Source: Diadophis punctatus similis (taxonomy: Eukaryota > Chordata > Lepidosauria > Squamata > Dipsadidae). Taken from it: DNA of 64,000 nucleotides. Positions 32,301-63,589 of the stretch are shown in pieces. The stretch spans positions 69,169,240-69,233,239 of the forward strand of contig JALIGW010000001.1 in the NCBI GenBank assembly GCA_023053685.1, given 5' to 3'. Under the pieces are notes generated by a model that ran no database searches, had not been told where the DNA came from, and saw only the letters and a list, made by a program, of their open reading frames with translations. The position numbers and the translations under genes are program-made. Each line of letters opens with the position of its first letter. Position 1 is the first letter of the stretch.

Positions 32301-34713
32301 GAGACTGCCAAGAGGTCTATAGCAACTTTAAAAGAGTTGCAGGAATTTCTGACAAGTACTGGTTGTATACTACATGTGACAACAACCTCCTGTGTTTTTC
32401 CTATGTCTGAGATGTGGGATATGATGGCAAGATGGAAGTCTTTTCTTACAAAGAAAAACATCTAAGCCCAGCTACATTTTCCAAAAACCTATATCAAGTC
32501 TAACAAAAACATGAAGAAAAAATGTGTTATGGTCTGATGATGACAAGATCAGTGTTGAACTTTTTGGCCATAATTCCAAAAAGTATGTTTGGCAGAAAAA
32601 CACTACACAGCACCAAAAGTATACCATACCCACATTGAAGCATGATGATGGCAGCATTATAATTTAGGGTTGCTTTTCTTCAGCTGGAACAGGGCCTTTA
32701 GTTCCACATATCAGTGTTGGCACAAAACTTTCAGGCCTCTGCTAAATTGCTGGAGATGAAGAGGCATTTCAACTTTCAACATAACAACCAAAAGCAGACC
32801 TCCAAAAGAAAGGCTTCACCAAAAGAAGATCAAAGTTTTGGAATGGCCCAGCCAGAGCCCAGATCTAAATCCAATTTAGGACTCTACATTGAAGAACGTT
32901 CGGAGACTGCAACTACTGCAGAATGTGGCGGCGCGTGTGGTGATGGGTGTCCCTAGATACACCCATGTGACACCCATCCTTCGCGAACTGCACTGGCTGC
33001 CTATAGGTCTCCGAGCGCAATTCAAGGTGTTGGTGATTACCTTTAAAGCCCTACATGGCTTAGGACCAGTTTACCTCCGAGACCGCCTTCTCCAACATAT
33101 CTCCCTAAGACCGATTAGAGCCCACAGAGTTGGTCTGCTGGTGGTCCCGTCAGCCAAACAATGTCGGCTGGCGGGCCCACGAACGAGGGCCTTCTCTGTG
33201 GCAGCACCGGCTCTCTGGAATACACTACCCCCCAGGATCCGCATTATTCCCACCCGGCCAGCCTTCAGAAAAGAAGTAAAAACATGGCTTTGTCGACAGG
33301 CCTGGGGCCAGTGATTTTAATACAACACCGATCACTCTTGGCCCCATGAATGACTTATTGTATGGGTTTTTTAAATTGTGGTTTTTAATGTTTTTTAATG
33401 TTTTAATATCTATTGTTTTTAATGCTTTTTATATTTGTTGTTGCATGTGAATTTTTACTGTTGTGAGCCGCCCAGAGTCTCTGTGGAGTGGGCGGCATAC
33501 AAATGCAACTAATAAATAAATAAATAAATAAATTTAAAATCTGTGGGATGACTTGAAGAGGGCTGTGCACAGGAGATGCCCTTGCAACCTGACAGATTTG
33601 GAGCGCTTTTGCAAGGAAGAGTGGGCAAAGTTTCCCAAGGCCAGATGTGCCATGCTGATAGGCCCCTACCCCAAAAGACTGAATGCTGTCATAAAATCAA
33701 AAGAAGCTTCAACAAAGTATTAGTTTTAAAATGTGCATCTTTATGTAACCACATTATTGTAATTTTTTATCCCCCCCCAACAAAGATTTCATTTTGTTTT
33801 TCAATTGAATTGGACACTTACATGTTACACCGAAGATGGAAAAAAATCTGAAGCGATGTATCTTGGTCTGATTTTATATCTCAAAAACCTGGCATTTTAA
33901 CAGAGCTGTATAGACTTTCCATATCCACTGTATTGCCAGCTAGCTTTAAAATATTCACTCATTGCATTTTTACCCTATTAAGAACCTCAAGAGTCTTAGG
34001 TGGCTTTATGATCACCATAACATTTCTTAGGTTGAGAGCAGACACCTTATTGCCACTTTAGGATTTTTATGGCTTTAAAAGGATCTGAACCCAGACTATC
34101 CAGCAAGCCAATTGTTTGCTCCAATCTCTTGAACAGAGACTGCAGGTGGTCATTTATTCACTAGTAAATTATACTTTTGCTCTTCCATAGAAAGATATAT
34201 TATACTGTAAGAGGCTAAGGGAAGCAAGTATACCTTTTTCATGACATGGGATTAAAAAACAACTATTACTTATTGATCAAATTCCTAATTAAACAACGCT
34301 TCCAAGCTATCTTGTTTGATGAGCCAAGCCATCCCTCCAGCCACTGCACCACACCTCCTCTCAGGGAAACCCCACACATCGGATGCAGCGGGCTGCAATC
34401 CAGCTACATTTTCCCCTTTAACATGAAACAGGACTCCCAGTGCAGCAGAGATTAACAAACTGCCTTCTGCACACACTTGGAGCTTTCTGCGCAGAAAGGC
34501 TTGGAATCTTCCCTTTGGAAAGCTATTCTGCAGCCTTGACAGCCACCTTTCCCTGCTGCAGGGAAGTCGCCTCCTTCAGAACTGGAAAGCCGGTCAACGT
34601 CCCACTCCTAGCATCCTCTCACGGCTGCACCACGTTTGACACCGACTCGCCACGCAGCGTTCGAGGCCCACAACCTCCCCGCCCCCCGCCCCCCCAAGAT
34701 AGGAACTCACCAT
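14310..34713 (-). CDS. SLC30A6: Zinc transporter 6 (ZnT6), complete, 14 coding exons
   Basis: Golgi/trans-Golgi cation-diffusion-facilitator protein that partners ZnT5 to deliver zinc to secreted metalloenzymes. Coding exons in transcript order: 34713-34711 (ATG only), 31562-31476, 30178-30094, 27282-27240, 25988-25923, 24185-24105, 23883-23848, 22245-22151, 20251-20203, 18071-17952, 17861-17759, 15771-15724, 15070-15002, 14801-14310. All have AG/GT boundaries and phases that add up to 458 residues plus TAA; the human protein is 461. The opening after Met is GTIYLFRKSQRS; membrane segments include LTAYTYLTIFDLF and YFAVDTASAVAIALMTFG. The His of both HxxxD metal sites is missing: Leu66 precedes Asp70, and Tyr224 precedes Asp228. 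This agrees with ZnT6 being the non-transporting partner. The C-terminal exon encodes the cytosolic domain and a Pro/Gly/Thr-rich tail. Confidence 0.96.
15270..15715 (-). repeat. L2/CR1-type LINE C-terminal fragment
   Basis: On the minus strand the piece encodes the typical end of an L2/CR1-type polyprotein, '..PAFWNSLPSELR..FCKAMKTWL', followed toward lower coordinates by an AT-rich tail with AAATAAATAAA. It has no reverse transcriptase core. It lies in the SLC30A6 intron between the exons at 15002 and 15724 and stops about 10 bp from the exon at 15724. Confidence 0.65.
16198..16348 (+). mobile_element. hAT-type MITE, short copy of the 2096 family
   Basis: 151 bp, beginning CAGCGGTGGATTGCTCCC and ending GAACCCACTACTG, with an exact 8-bp duplication CTCTAGGC (16190-16197, 16349-16356). 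Inside it has 'GTGCATGCGCAGAA', an imperfect NRF1-like palindrome, and CCGGTAGCA near both ends. It has no coding capacity. Intronic in SLC30A6. Confidence 0.85.
16577..17067 (+). mobile_element. MITE with ACCGTATTTTTCGGAGTATAAG termini and internal modules
   Basis: Starts TACCATATTTTTTGGAGTATAAG and ends with the complement CTTATACTCCGAAAAATACGGTA; TA lies at both outer edges, compatible with a TA target. The interior repeats a module of about 100-160 bp: 'CCAGCCCTAACTAGGTGCTAAC..CTTCCCAGCTCTTAC..GGCTTGCA..CTCTTTCATTGTTACTCTCTCAGAAGAA' appears near 16671 and again, diverged, near 16819. The same element is found in opposite interior orientation at 59593-60068. No transposase. Confidence 0.8.
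19899..19989 (+). mobile_element. Short hAT-type MITE (CAGTGTTTCTCAAACTTGG family)
   Basis: Begins CAATGTTTTTCAAACCTGGC and ends with the complement GCCAAGTTTGAAAACAAGTG; the centre carries 'GAATTCTGGGAGTTGATGTCCAC'. It is flanked by TCCTACAG and TCCTAAAG, seven of eight bases equal. It is a diverged copy of the family seen at 20421 and 41666. Confidence 0.75.
20421..20652 (+). mobile_element. hAT-type element with internal 106-bp palindrome
   Basis: The exact 8-bp duplication CTCTAAGT (20413-20420 and 20653-20660) defines the element. The first 106 bp (20421-20526) form a near-perfect palindrome with arms CAGAGGTCTTCAAACTTGGC and its complement, meeting at 'CTCCCAGATTCTGGGAG'. A further 126 bp follow, containing a repeated 'GGATGAGCGCAG', and the element ends GAGGACCCCTG. 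It is asymmetric compared with its relatives, so the palindrome was extended by extra sequence. Confidence 0.8.
21239..21610 (+). repeat. TA-flanked CAGGTAGTCC MITE, full-length copy
   Basis: Begins GGTAGTCCTCGACCTACAACC and ends with the complement 'GTGGTCATAAGTCAAGGAGTATC'. Family landmarks inside: 'tttaaagttacaacagcactgaaaa', 'gtgacttatgac', 'gcagcatcc..tggtcacatgatcaaaattcagg', 'ggaagctgggttcactt'. Lies in an SLC30A6 intron. Confidence 0.75.
22640..23475 (-). repeat. L2/CR1-type LINE 3' fragment
   Basis: The minus strand encodes a diverged C-terminal stretch, 'SVLQTLHCLPIRWLLQFKVL' and 'WKGLYDLALSYI', the region following the reverse transcriptase in L2/CR1-like LINEs (compare 'LHWLPIGLRAQFKVL' at 32877-33535). 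Flanking sequence on both sides reads like the same element, with an (AAAT)n insert at about 23170. A separate plus-strand LINE tail (GGGAGGCATATACAATAAATAAAT) ends just left of it at about 22650. Confidence 0.6.
24735..25160 (+). mobile_element. hAT-type MITE (CAGTGATGGCGAACCT family)
   Basis: Termini CAGTGATGGCGAACCTTTT and AGGTTCGCCATCACTG are inverted repeats of each other. The 8-bp duplication TCCTATAG is exact (24727-24734, 25161-25168). The interior is GC-rich and CpG-rich, with a second nested inversion around 'CCTCCCCAGGCTCCAG..CTGGAGCCTGGGGAGG'. ORFs drawn through it on both strands are fortuitous. Intronic in SLC30A6. Confidence 0.9.
28328..28661 (+). mobile_element. hAT-type MITE, copy of the 2096 family
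   Basis: Starts CAGTGGTGGGTTCCTACCAG, ends GAGCAACCCGCCGCTG, with an exact 8-bp duplication CCGTGTAC (28320-28327, 28662-28669). It contains two diverged copies of a 'CGCATGCACGGAAGC' module about 65 bp apart, and ACCGGTAGCGAGGTAAG near the end. CpG-rich; the overlapping ORFs on both strands are noise. Confidence 0.87.
28998..29247 (-). repeat. BovB/Sauria-type retroelement fragment
   Basis: The minus strand reads 'MRRKDSLEKSLMLGTIEGKR' then '..QRMRWLDGVTEAVGVSLNGL', the well-known C-terminal end shared by RTE/BovB LINEs and the SINEs that borrow its tail. A second copy lies at 41427-41652 on the plus strand. Abuts a TA-type MITE on its right. Confidence 0.75.
29248..29771 (+). repeat. TA-flanked CAGGTAGTCC MITE, long diverged copy
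   Basis: Begins 'TAGGTAGCCCTTGGTTAGTG' and ends 'GCAAGGACTATCTG' followed by TA. The landmark 'gttcaaagttatgg..tgctgaa' is present but the middle holds about 200 bp not found in the other copies (cacatccttctgcatcc..), so this copy is either a longer subfamily or carries an insertion. Confidence 0.6.
30367..30732 (-). repeat. TA-flanked CAGGTAGTCC MITE
   Basis: Termini CAGGTAGTCCTCGGTTTATG and 'CGAAGGACTACCTG', then TA. The interior is in complement relative to 21239: 'aagtcacttttcttagtgctgttatagcttc' near the right end. SLC30A6 intron. Confidence 0.75.
31712..33910 (+). mobile_element. Tc1/mariner-like transposon remnant, interrupted
   Basis: Long inverted ends are visible: left 'CTGTTAAAATGCCAGGTTTT' from 31741 and its complement at 33884-33903; outer TACAG / CTGTA fits a Tc1-type end at TA. 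The interior, read plus, shows broken transposase: 'MKTVINKWKKYSTT' near 32195, and 'WPSQSPDLNPI'-like codons at about 32842-32877 continuing as 'LWDDLKRAVHRRC' after 33540. This is the C-terminal signature of Tc1 transposases. It is split by stops and frameshifts and by an L2-like insertion, so it is inactive. Without that insert it would be about 1.5 kb, the usual Tc1 length. Lies in SLC30A6 intron 1. Confidence 0.85.
32877..33535 (+). mobile_element. L2-like LINE 3' fragment inserted in the Tc1-like element
   Basis: An open stretch of about 141 codons (to 33314) encodes an L2/CR1-type C-terminus: 'RRLQLLQNVAARVVMG', 'ILRELHWLPIGLRAQFKVL', 'FSVAAPALWNTLPPRIR', 'FRKEVKTWLCRQAWGQ'. It is followed by a 3' UTR and an (AAAT)n tail at 33509-33535. 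It splits the transposase motif LNPI|LWDDL of the host transposon. The reading frame is intact over the fragment, so the copy is relatively young, but 5'-truncated. Confidence 0.85.
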
Positions 34714-34960
34714 ATTGCGGAACGAGCGGCTCCCAACTGGGCCGGAAAAGGCGGGCGTCTCCTGTCATCAAAGAAAGGAGTAGGAGTTGAATTAGCTGAC
34801 GTGTAATTGGCCGACTCCGGAACTAAACAGGAAGTGACGCAGCCTCCTTCTACCCTCGGCTCCCCGCTCGGACCCAATCGAGGCAGAGAACGAGATTTGC
34901 CTGTGCCGGTGGTTCCGTTCCCTTGGAAATGTGCGCGCGATAACCGCGGTACCTACCGAT
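34600..34960 (-). promoter_or_regulatory. SLC30A6: CpG-rich promoter and 5' UTR of SLC30A6
   Basis: This is the only large non-repetitive CpG-rich stretch in the window, centred on the exon-1 ATG (34713-34711), which is followed directly by a GTGAGT donor. Upstream of the ATG there is a CCAAT box in gene orientation (complement of 34806-34810), an ETS-type AGGAAGTGA (34829-34837), a CRE-like TGACGTGT (34797-34804) and a second CCAAT on the other strand at 34874-34878. No TATA box is visible. These are typical of a housekeeping, dispersed-start promoter; individual sites are inferred from motif only. Confidence 0.75.
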
Positions 34961-35104
34961 GAAATTTACATGGGATCATTTCTCAATGGGGGCAAACTCG
35001 TTATTTCGGGATACGGTCCGATAACAGTGATAAGAATGCCTTGTAGCAACGGTGGAACTGCAATTAGAAATATTAAAGCGGTGGGCACAACTGGCATCTT
35101 AAGT

Positions 35105-35566
35105 CAGAGGTGGGGAACTGTGGCCCCTTTTATGGCTGGCTCGGGAATTTATTTTTATTTATTTTATTTTATTTATTTGTCAAACATGTATAGTAGTAAT
35201 TTGTATAAACATAAGTAAAAAGTACCGATAAAAGAGGACAATATGACAGTAGGACAGGGACGGTAGGCACAGTGGTGCGCTTATGCACGCCCCTTACAGA
35301 CCGCTTAGAAATGGGGAGAGGTCTGCTGTAGACAGTCTAAGGTTAAAGTTTTTGGGGTTTGGGGAAGAAACCACAGAGTCAGGTAGTGCATTCCAGGCAT
35401 TGAGCACTCTGTTGCTGAAGTCGTATTTTCTGCAATCGAGTTTGGAGCGCTTTACATTTAGTTTGAATCTATTACGTGTATTGTATTCTATTGTATTGTA
35501 TCGTGTATTGTTGAATTCTGGGAGTTGAAGTCCACAAGTCATAAAAAGGCCATAGTTCCCCACCCC
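35105..35566 (+). mobile_element. hAT-type MITE split by a LINE fragment
   Basis: Left piece CAGAGGTGGGGAACTGTGGCC.. (35105-35152) and right piece 'GAATTCTGGGAGTTGAAGTCC..GGCCATAGTTCCCCACCCC' (about 35511-35566) are the two halves of one short palindromic element related to 44761. They are separated by about 360 bp of non-LTR retrotransposon sequence. I could not find an intact target duplication. Confidence 0.65.
35153..35510 (-). mobile_element. Non-LTR retrotransposon 3' fragment
   Basis: The minus strand encodes 'NRFKLNVKRSKLDCRKYDFS' then 'NRVLNAWNALPDSVVSSPNP', the carboxyl end typical of a squamate non-LTR family; clade not determined. It ends toward lower coordinates in an A-rich (AAATA)n tail (35154-35180). 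It sits inside a hAT-type MITE, so it inserted later. Confidence 0.65.
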
Positions 35567-38500
35567 GATATTAGTACTCTTTAAGAATTCCTCGCACAAC
35601 CCAGCTACTGGACTTCAAGTCCTATAATTTCCAGCTACTTCCCTGGGAATTCTAAGGAACTTAGTTCAGCATAATTGGAGGATATCAATGGAGGAAACAA
35701 CTTTTCTTCCCGTTAAATGCAGGGTGCAGTCTGTCACAGATCTGGCTCGCAGCTTTTTAAAAAGCTGCAGTTAAGCTAGTCATAAAATACAAGGTGAAAA
35801 TGAATGCTTTGTGTCCAAGTCACAAACCAGTTGACCGTATCTTAATCTAGCATGCTGGAATAACATCAAGCATACAAATTGGAAGTAAGGAATTTCCTGA
35901 CGGTGAGAACAAACGATTGATCAATGGAACAGCATGCTTCCCGGCGTTTTTCCAAGAAAACACCGGACCACCATTTGTCCGGTGTGGTATAAAAAGACTT
36001 CTGCTTTGAGTAGGAGGTTGGACCAGATTTCCAAGATATCTTCCAGCCCTATAATTCAGTATCAGGTGAGATTGTGCATCATATTAACAAAATGTAGACT
36101 TAAATGACTTCTGATTAATAGTTCTAGGAACCCTTTGGATGAAAACACCTCTATTATCAAGCCTTTGAAAAGTATTCAAGACACATTTTAAAGCATACTG
36201 TTTCAGCTTTGTTTTGTATAAGGGGACTGAAAATACTGTTTGTGCATGATGCTAATGTAATCGGTCCTTCAATAGGACTTACCGTACTTTCAAACATTTA
36301 ACAGCTGGTTTTCCTAGTTCTTAAAAACAGGAGAGTTTACTTTTCTTTTTATATAATGTAGTATTCTCAGTCTGATCTGATACTATTCATGAGTGCGCCC
36401 AACCAGCACAGAAAGCAGTTGAAAATAGCTTTTTCCAGAAGCTTTTTATTCACATTTTAACTCTATAGTATAAATGTTCTCTTAATTTTTTTTATATAGT
36501 TACAGAACTAGTGACTAATATTCCAATGCCCCAAGTAATAGCCATTCAAAAATGTATTATTGTGAAAGTTGTCTTGTGGCATAGTTTATAGGATAATTTT
36601 GAGTGTAATAAAAAAAAGAATGTAGCCAACATCTCCCAATCCATTTTAACATACTTTAAAAATATTGAATAGTCAAATTACTGTTTCCACATTTTTATTT
36701 AGAAAATAACAACAGAGGAAATTGTCTGTTTCAACACAGTAAATTAGAATTTAAATAGATTTCTAGTCTTATTTCAGAGATAGCAAATGGAAATATCCCA
36801 CAACAGTCATTATCTTATGATATGAGAAATATTAACAGCAAAAAGTAATACTGTAGGCAAGAGATTTGCAAGTCATGAGTCAGGAACTCAACATGGAATA
36901 AAACTTAATATTAGGACAAACTGCAACAAATAAGTTTGTCAATCTAATTCTACATGAACATTTTTCATATTTATACACATTGTTTTCCTAATAATATTTC
37001 ATATTGTGATACCTAATTTCAACATCTAGAATATGAGAACTTTCTCAAAATGAGTTCAAAGTTGTCTCTTCATAGCTGAAAATCTGTTCAGTAAAAAAAT
37101 CCTAATGTTAGTAGCACCTTTGATTTAAAATAAAAACTTATTTACATGTCAAGTTTTTCTTAAATGAGATAACTAATTGAGAAGAACATTCTTTACAGAA
37201 AAGTAACAGATGTCTGTCAGGACTTTCAGGAACTTGTATGTATGGATAGAAGTGCTTTCCTCTGTTTTCCCCCATGTAAATAGCATAAAGCCTTTTTTAG
37301 AAGAATCTGAAAACAAAATTTTACATTGTCTAGGATGTGTGTTCACTGAACATCCAAGATGTATTACAGAAGGGCCCAGATGATACAGTAAACAAACATC
37401 AGTTAAAAATATCAACTGCTATGGGGTAGATTATGGTGATTGCTTGATAACTGAAAACAGACATGGTAACAGTTTATGCTACTCATTGAACAAATAAATC
37501 CTACATCCATCTTGGAATGAATTTGGAGCCTTCATCGGGTTCTCATTAATGCTAGCACATTAAAAAAACTGGAAGAGCCTAGTACACTATTTTCTAGAAA
37601 ACACAGAAGTATTATTAAAATGGTATGAGATAAATAACCATGTTTCTCATACATATTTCTATTAAAGAGAATTGAAATAAGGACATGATTACAATCATTC
37701 CTGAATTATGGCTTGAAGGAAAATTTATTAATATTATCTTTATTTCAAAGCAACATTTATTGCATAAAAGCAAACAGTCTGTAGTGTCCCACCATATTTC
37801 AAAATTTGCTAAATACTTATATATAACTCAGATTTCAGATGTTCCCCCTCCCAAAAATGCTTAATAAGAAAGGTAGCACTGCCTTTACCAAACATAATAT
37901 ACATGAAGCTAAAAATTCAACCATTTGAATTCAAAATTCAACCATTTGAATTCTTATGAAATAAGCTAATAGAGAGAATACACTAGGATCTCTAGAATCT
38001 GTTCAAGCAAGCATCTGAAATACTCCCTAACACTTGCTTAAAAAGGAATTAAGCCAATTGACTTGGCAGTTTTAATTCTATTTTTATATATCTAAATCAC
38101 CTAGTAATACTGATTCTAATAGCATAAAAATAATTCTTGCCTGAGTAAATTTTTGCTTTAATTAATCAGACTCTGATTGCAAGCATAATTCAGAAATGTT
38201 TAGTCCTTAAATTAAAATAAGGCAGATTATTGCAGCCTTTACTTAAAGCCTTGGATGAGAAGTGAAACATTTTCAAAGAAAAAAGAAAGAAAGAAAGTCC
38301 AGTTGCCTTTTCGAAAAAGCGCCTTTGGGACAACCATGACCTGGATGATTGAGAATCTCCATAGACAGTAATTTTGATTATTAGGTTTTTGAAGTCCGAT
38401 GTCTTTTAGATTTAAAATGACAATTCTGACAATTCTAATTGAGACTTCAGGCAATCACAAGATTTTACTACATCAGGGAAAAAATTAAAATGTTCAATGT

Positions 38501-40354
38501 CCTTGGATTAGATTATCCAATTTTAGAATAAAGAGTCAAGTGATCAGGAAGCTTTAGACAAGTATAATTTGTTCAAGGATTAAAACTAATACAACTTTAA
38601 ATAACACTGTATAATCACTTTATTGTATACTGTACCAGTATGAAGAGAGGAAATGTACAGCAGGAGTACCTAGTGTCATCAGTCTTTCGGAAATGTCCTT
38701 TACTGTGTAACAAACATTTTTCCCATTTACCTTTAGCAAGAGTGTTAATACTATGCAGTATTTCTGTATTCAGATGCATCAATATGGTCTTGAAATTATT
38801 TCAAATATAAAACAGGAAAAGTGGCTTTAAATTTATTCCATAATAGGTACATCTTACAAATATTTGTTGAAGTTGGAGACATGCATCTGTACATACCCAC
38901 AAACACACTTTACGTGTAAGCAAAGAAAATCAGAGGAAAAGAGAATATTAAAGGATATCCACAATAGTATGAAACCTAACCTTTTCAAATTCTCAAGAAA
39001 GATAAATCACAATTAATCAGTTTCAGATATTAAAATACTTGCCCTGTTCAATCAAGATGTAAGAGCCAAGTAACATAGTTTTATTGTATTTTAAATAATG
39101 CTGTGATAGTTTAATAACTCATACAAAGATTTAGTAACAGTTGTTAATAGAACAATATATTATTTTTTAGATTTGCCTTTACACATAAGGCATAATTTCT
39201 TCTATAAGATAGCAACTGAAGAAATCTCTAGAAATGTGAAAACCTTATTTTAAGAGTAGGAGTATTGTTGATTTGCAAATAGTATGTATTGTCAAATAAA
39301 ATTTAAATAATGTTCATGAAATCCTGCTTCAAGTTCAAAAGTAGCTTTCAAAAACCAATAACATTTTAACAGAAATGTTACTCTTCTGTCCCTGTTTTTC
39401 TATCCTTTTGCACAACTACTAAATTTAAAAAAACGAATTAGTCCTTATTCATTTATCTACTTTATACCCTTTCTATTATAGCAAACATACAATTGAATAA
39501 ATTATTCATTTTGTAAACACCAATCATATTAGACAGATAAGTAAATCCATCTGTTCCTTTAATATTAAAAGCCCATTATATTACAAGTCATTTAATAAAA
39601 ATTTTAAAAAATGGTTGTGTAACTATAAACTGAAACATATGGTAGATATAAAAGACCAATTAAACAATTACAGCTATGATCACTTGCATCTCTTAGAAAA
39701 TCACCAGAATGGAAAATTCCCTGGCTTTTGGTCATTGTGGTCACAAAAACTAGCACTGAAGAGAAACTGTTGCTGATTTAAATTAATACAATTTCATACT
39801 TTATGATACAAAAACAAGATCCTACTATGGATATTTATAAATGCACTGGAAAATTCCTGCAGGAAAAAAAAACTTTAAGCCATTTGGTATACCAATTTGT
39901 TGTACTAATATATTGACTGTGGGACTTCACAAAGAGAAAAACAGACCATGTAGATGCTTTGTACTGTGGACTTTTCAAAATAATATTCTTATGCATATGG
40001 GTTTATTTTTAATTTGGCACATTATCAATACACAAGAAACTGAAAACAAGGCTTAGTGCTTAAGAAAAAAAAACAAAAGTAAATATAATGAGCAACGTTT
40101 AGAAAATACAAAGTACACAAAGTACATTTTTCCTATCATTCATTGGTAGAATTCTCTTCCCCATTTTACTGGGCTCTCATAGTTTGTTGGGTACAAATCC
40201 CAGTATTAAAGTTTAGGGAGCTCATCATCAATTATTACAAATCAGTCTTGCCTTTTAGTGCAGATACTGCTGATGTCTTGTAAACATTCAGCATTAATTT
40301 GAATCAGCTGTCCCTTGCTGACAACAATCTCCCCTCCTTTGATAAAGTTGTTGA
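35567..40354. other. SPAST 3' flank, probably including its 3' UTR
   Basis: AT-rich, largely free of recognisable repeats from about 36060 to the SPAST stop at 40355. Known spastin mRNAs have a 3' UTR of several kilobases, so much of this stretch may be transcribed. Candidate complementary AATAAA signals exist (for example 36694-36699 and 36445-36450), but none can be preferred from sequence alone. No ORF with family resemblance was seen. Confidence 0.45.
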
Positions 40355-61798
<21,444 letters not shown>

Positions 61799-63063
61799 CT
61801 ATGCAACAGAACAGAGGAGGGAAAAGGACAAATAAAAGACAAAAAATGAACCAATGAAAGTTACGTGTACTGGTAATACCAAAATGATTTTGCCTTTAGT
61901 TGGCTTGATAAGGATTAAAGTTACAAAGCTTATATCTAATGTTTACAATGTTATGAAGTCACATCTGATTAATAAAATACAATTTATGTAAAACTGTGAA
62001 CTGCAGTCAATAACTGCATTTTTCAGAAATAGCGAAGAAAAGAACTAGTGGGATACTTTAAAATGAATGTGCAAAGAATTATGATGATTTCTTCTACCTG
62101 TCATCTAAGAAAGTCTACAACTTGTTGGTTCAATTTGCAAACAAATTTCATACTAAATTTTGTTAATATTTGTTTATGATAAGCATTCAATTTTAAGCAG
62201 TTAAGTATATTTGTAATCTACAGGTTATTTCAAGGTGCTACATAATTCTATAAATAAGAGCACAAGAGCCCTCCTTTCTGATCAAGTGAACTTTCCTAAT
62301 TATTAAGTAATTGTTACATAATTAAAATAAAATTACTACTTTTCTAGCAATAAGATTTAGCATTGCATTATAATTATCAGAAGTAAATTAGACAGATACA
62401 GCTCATAAGTGATCATTAAAAAATTTTAAAACTTCCACGTCTTATACTAGTTTTAGAACCAGTTATCACCTTTTGAAAAGAACAACTTGTTAGATATCAT
62501 CCTAAATTTGACTTTCAGCAGTTTACAACAATATTTAGATTCACAAATAATCTATTTGTAAAATCATGGTCCTTTTCATTTTTTTTAGAAAACAGATCAA
62601 TATCCATCTCTTTTTTTGTACTTCAAAAATAAAACCAGCCATTTAGAAAGAAATCAATAGCTTTTCAATACACATTAAGCTAAAAAATGGTATTCCGTAA
62701 TTACTACTTTACTATTTCAGAACAATCTAGATTCCTTTTTGATACTATCATGTATTTTCATGCAAAAGAGTACTGCAATATAGCTTTAGCTAAAAGAGGC
62801 ATCACAGAAAACACAAATTCATTTTAAATATATGCATTTTTTGAAAGGATTCTTACTCAGCCCTTCCTAAAATCTTAAAGATGATGGCCAAAGTTTAAAA
62901 AAAACCTAAAGATTGTGATACCTATCTCACATTTCTTCTCTATGTTCCTTTCTTGTATACTGTTACCCAACAGTCCTTAGTCAAAAAGATGACCCTCAGC
63001 TGATCATATCAACACATGGCAAAGACATATGTATACAGAGCATTTATTCCATATCATCTACAC
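61799..63063. other. SPAST intron 3, unremarkable part
   Basis: AT-rich intron sequence upstream (in gene sense) of SPAST exon 4. I recognise no exon, RNA gene or dated repeat in it. SPAST exons 1-3 must lie further right, outside the window. Confidence 0.5.
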
Positions 63064-63198
63064 CACGGCTGTCAAACTCCCGGCCCACGGGCCGGATGCA
63101 TCGCGCACTGGCCACACCCACGCCTGGTTTAGTGAAGGGGAAAAAACTCCCGATACATCACGTGACGCTGCCATGATGACGTGAGTTTGACACCCCTG
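63064..63198 (+). mobile_element. 135-bp hAT-type MITE (CAGGGGTGTCAAACTC type)
   Basis: Termini CACGGCTGTCAAACTCCCGG and GTGAGTTTGACACCCCTG, complementary apart from a few bases. Exact 8-bp duplication ATCTACAC (63056-63063, 63199-63206). The right end GAGTTTGACACCCCTG matches a hAT terminus widespread in vertebrates. SPAST intron 3. Confidence 0.9.
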
Positions 63199-63589
63199 AT
63201 CTACACCAACCTTTCTCAACTCAGAATCAGCAAGAGATCTCTAGGGTTCTATAAGATATCATGATTGGGGAAAAAACATTTTTTTAAACAAATGCAATGC
63301 TAGCACTCATAATGATGGGGATTTTTACACATCACAACTCAGCTCCTGGCCAACACTTTGCTATTGTTGTAAATGTTGACAAATGTGGGTTGTGTAGGTT
63401 ACAAATGATTTGTATTGTGAAATTTTCATATTTTTTGTGAAAAATAGTTGTTTAATTTTTATGCAGAGATTCACTAAGATCTGAAAATTATTTCAAAGGT
63501 TTCTCCACAGTAAAAAGTTTGAGAAAGGCTGATCTAGGACATAATTCATTAAGCCTGCTAAATCATTTCTAAAGACTGTATGAAAATTA

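Noticed and set aside
32195..32410. 71-codon plus-strand ORF as an independent gene
   Set aside because: It is a decayed piece of the Tc1-like transposase between the inverted termini at 31741 and 33903.
34931..35218. 95-codon plus-strand ORF right of the SLC30A6 promoter, as a possible divergent gene
   Set aside because: It runs into the MITE and the A/T-rich LINE tail at 35105-35200, and I see no conserved domain or donor site.
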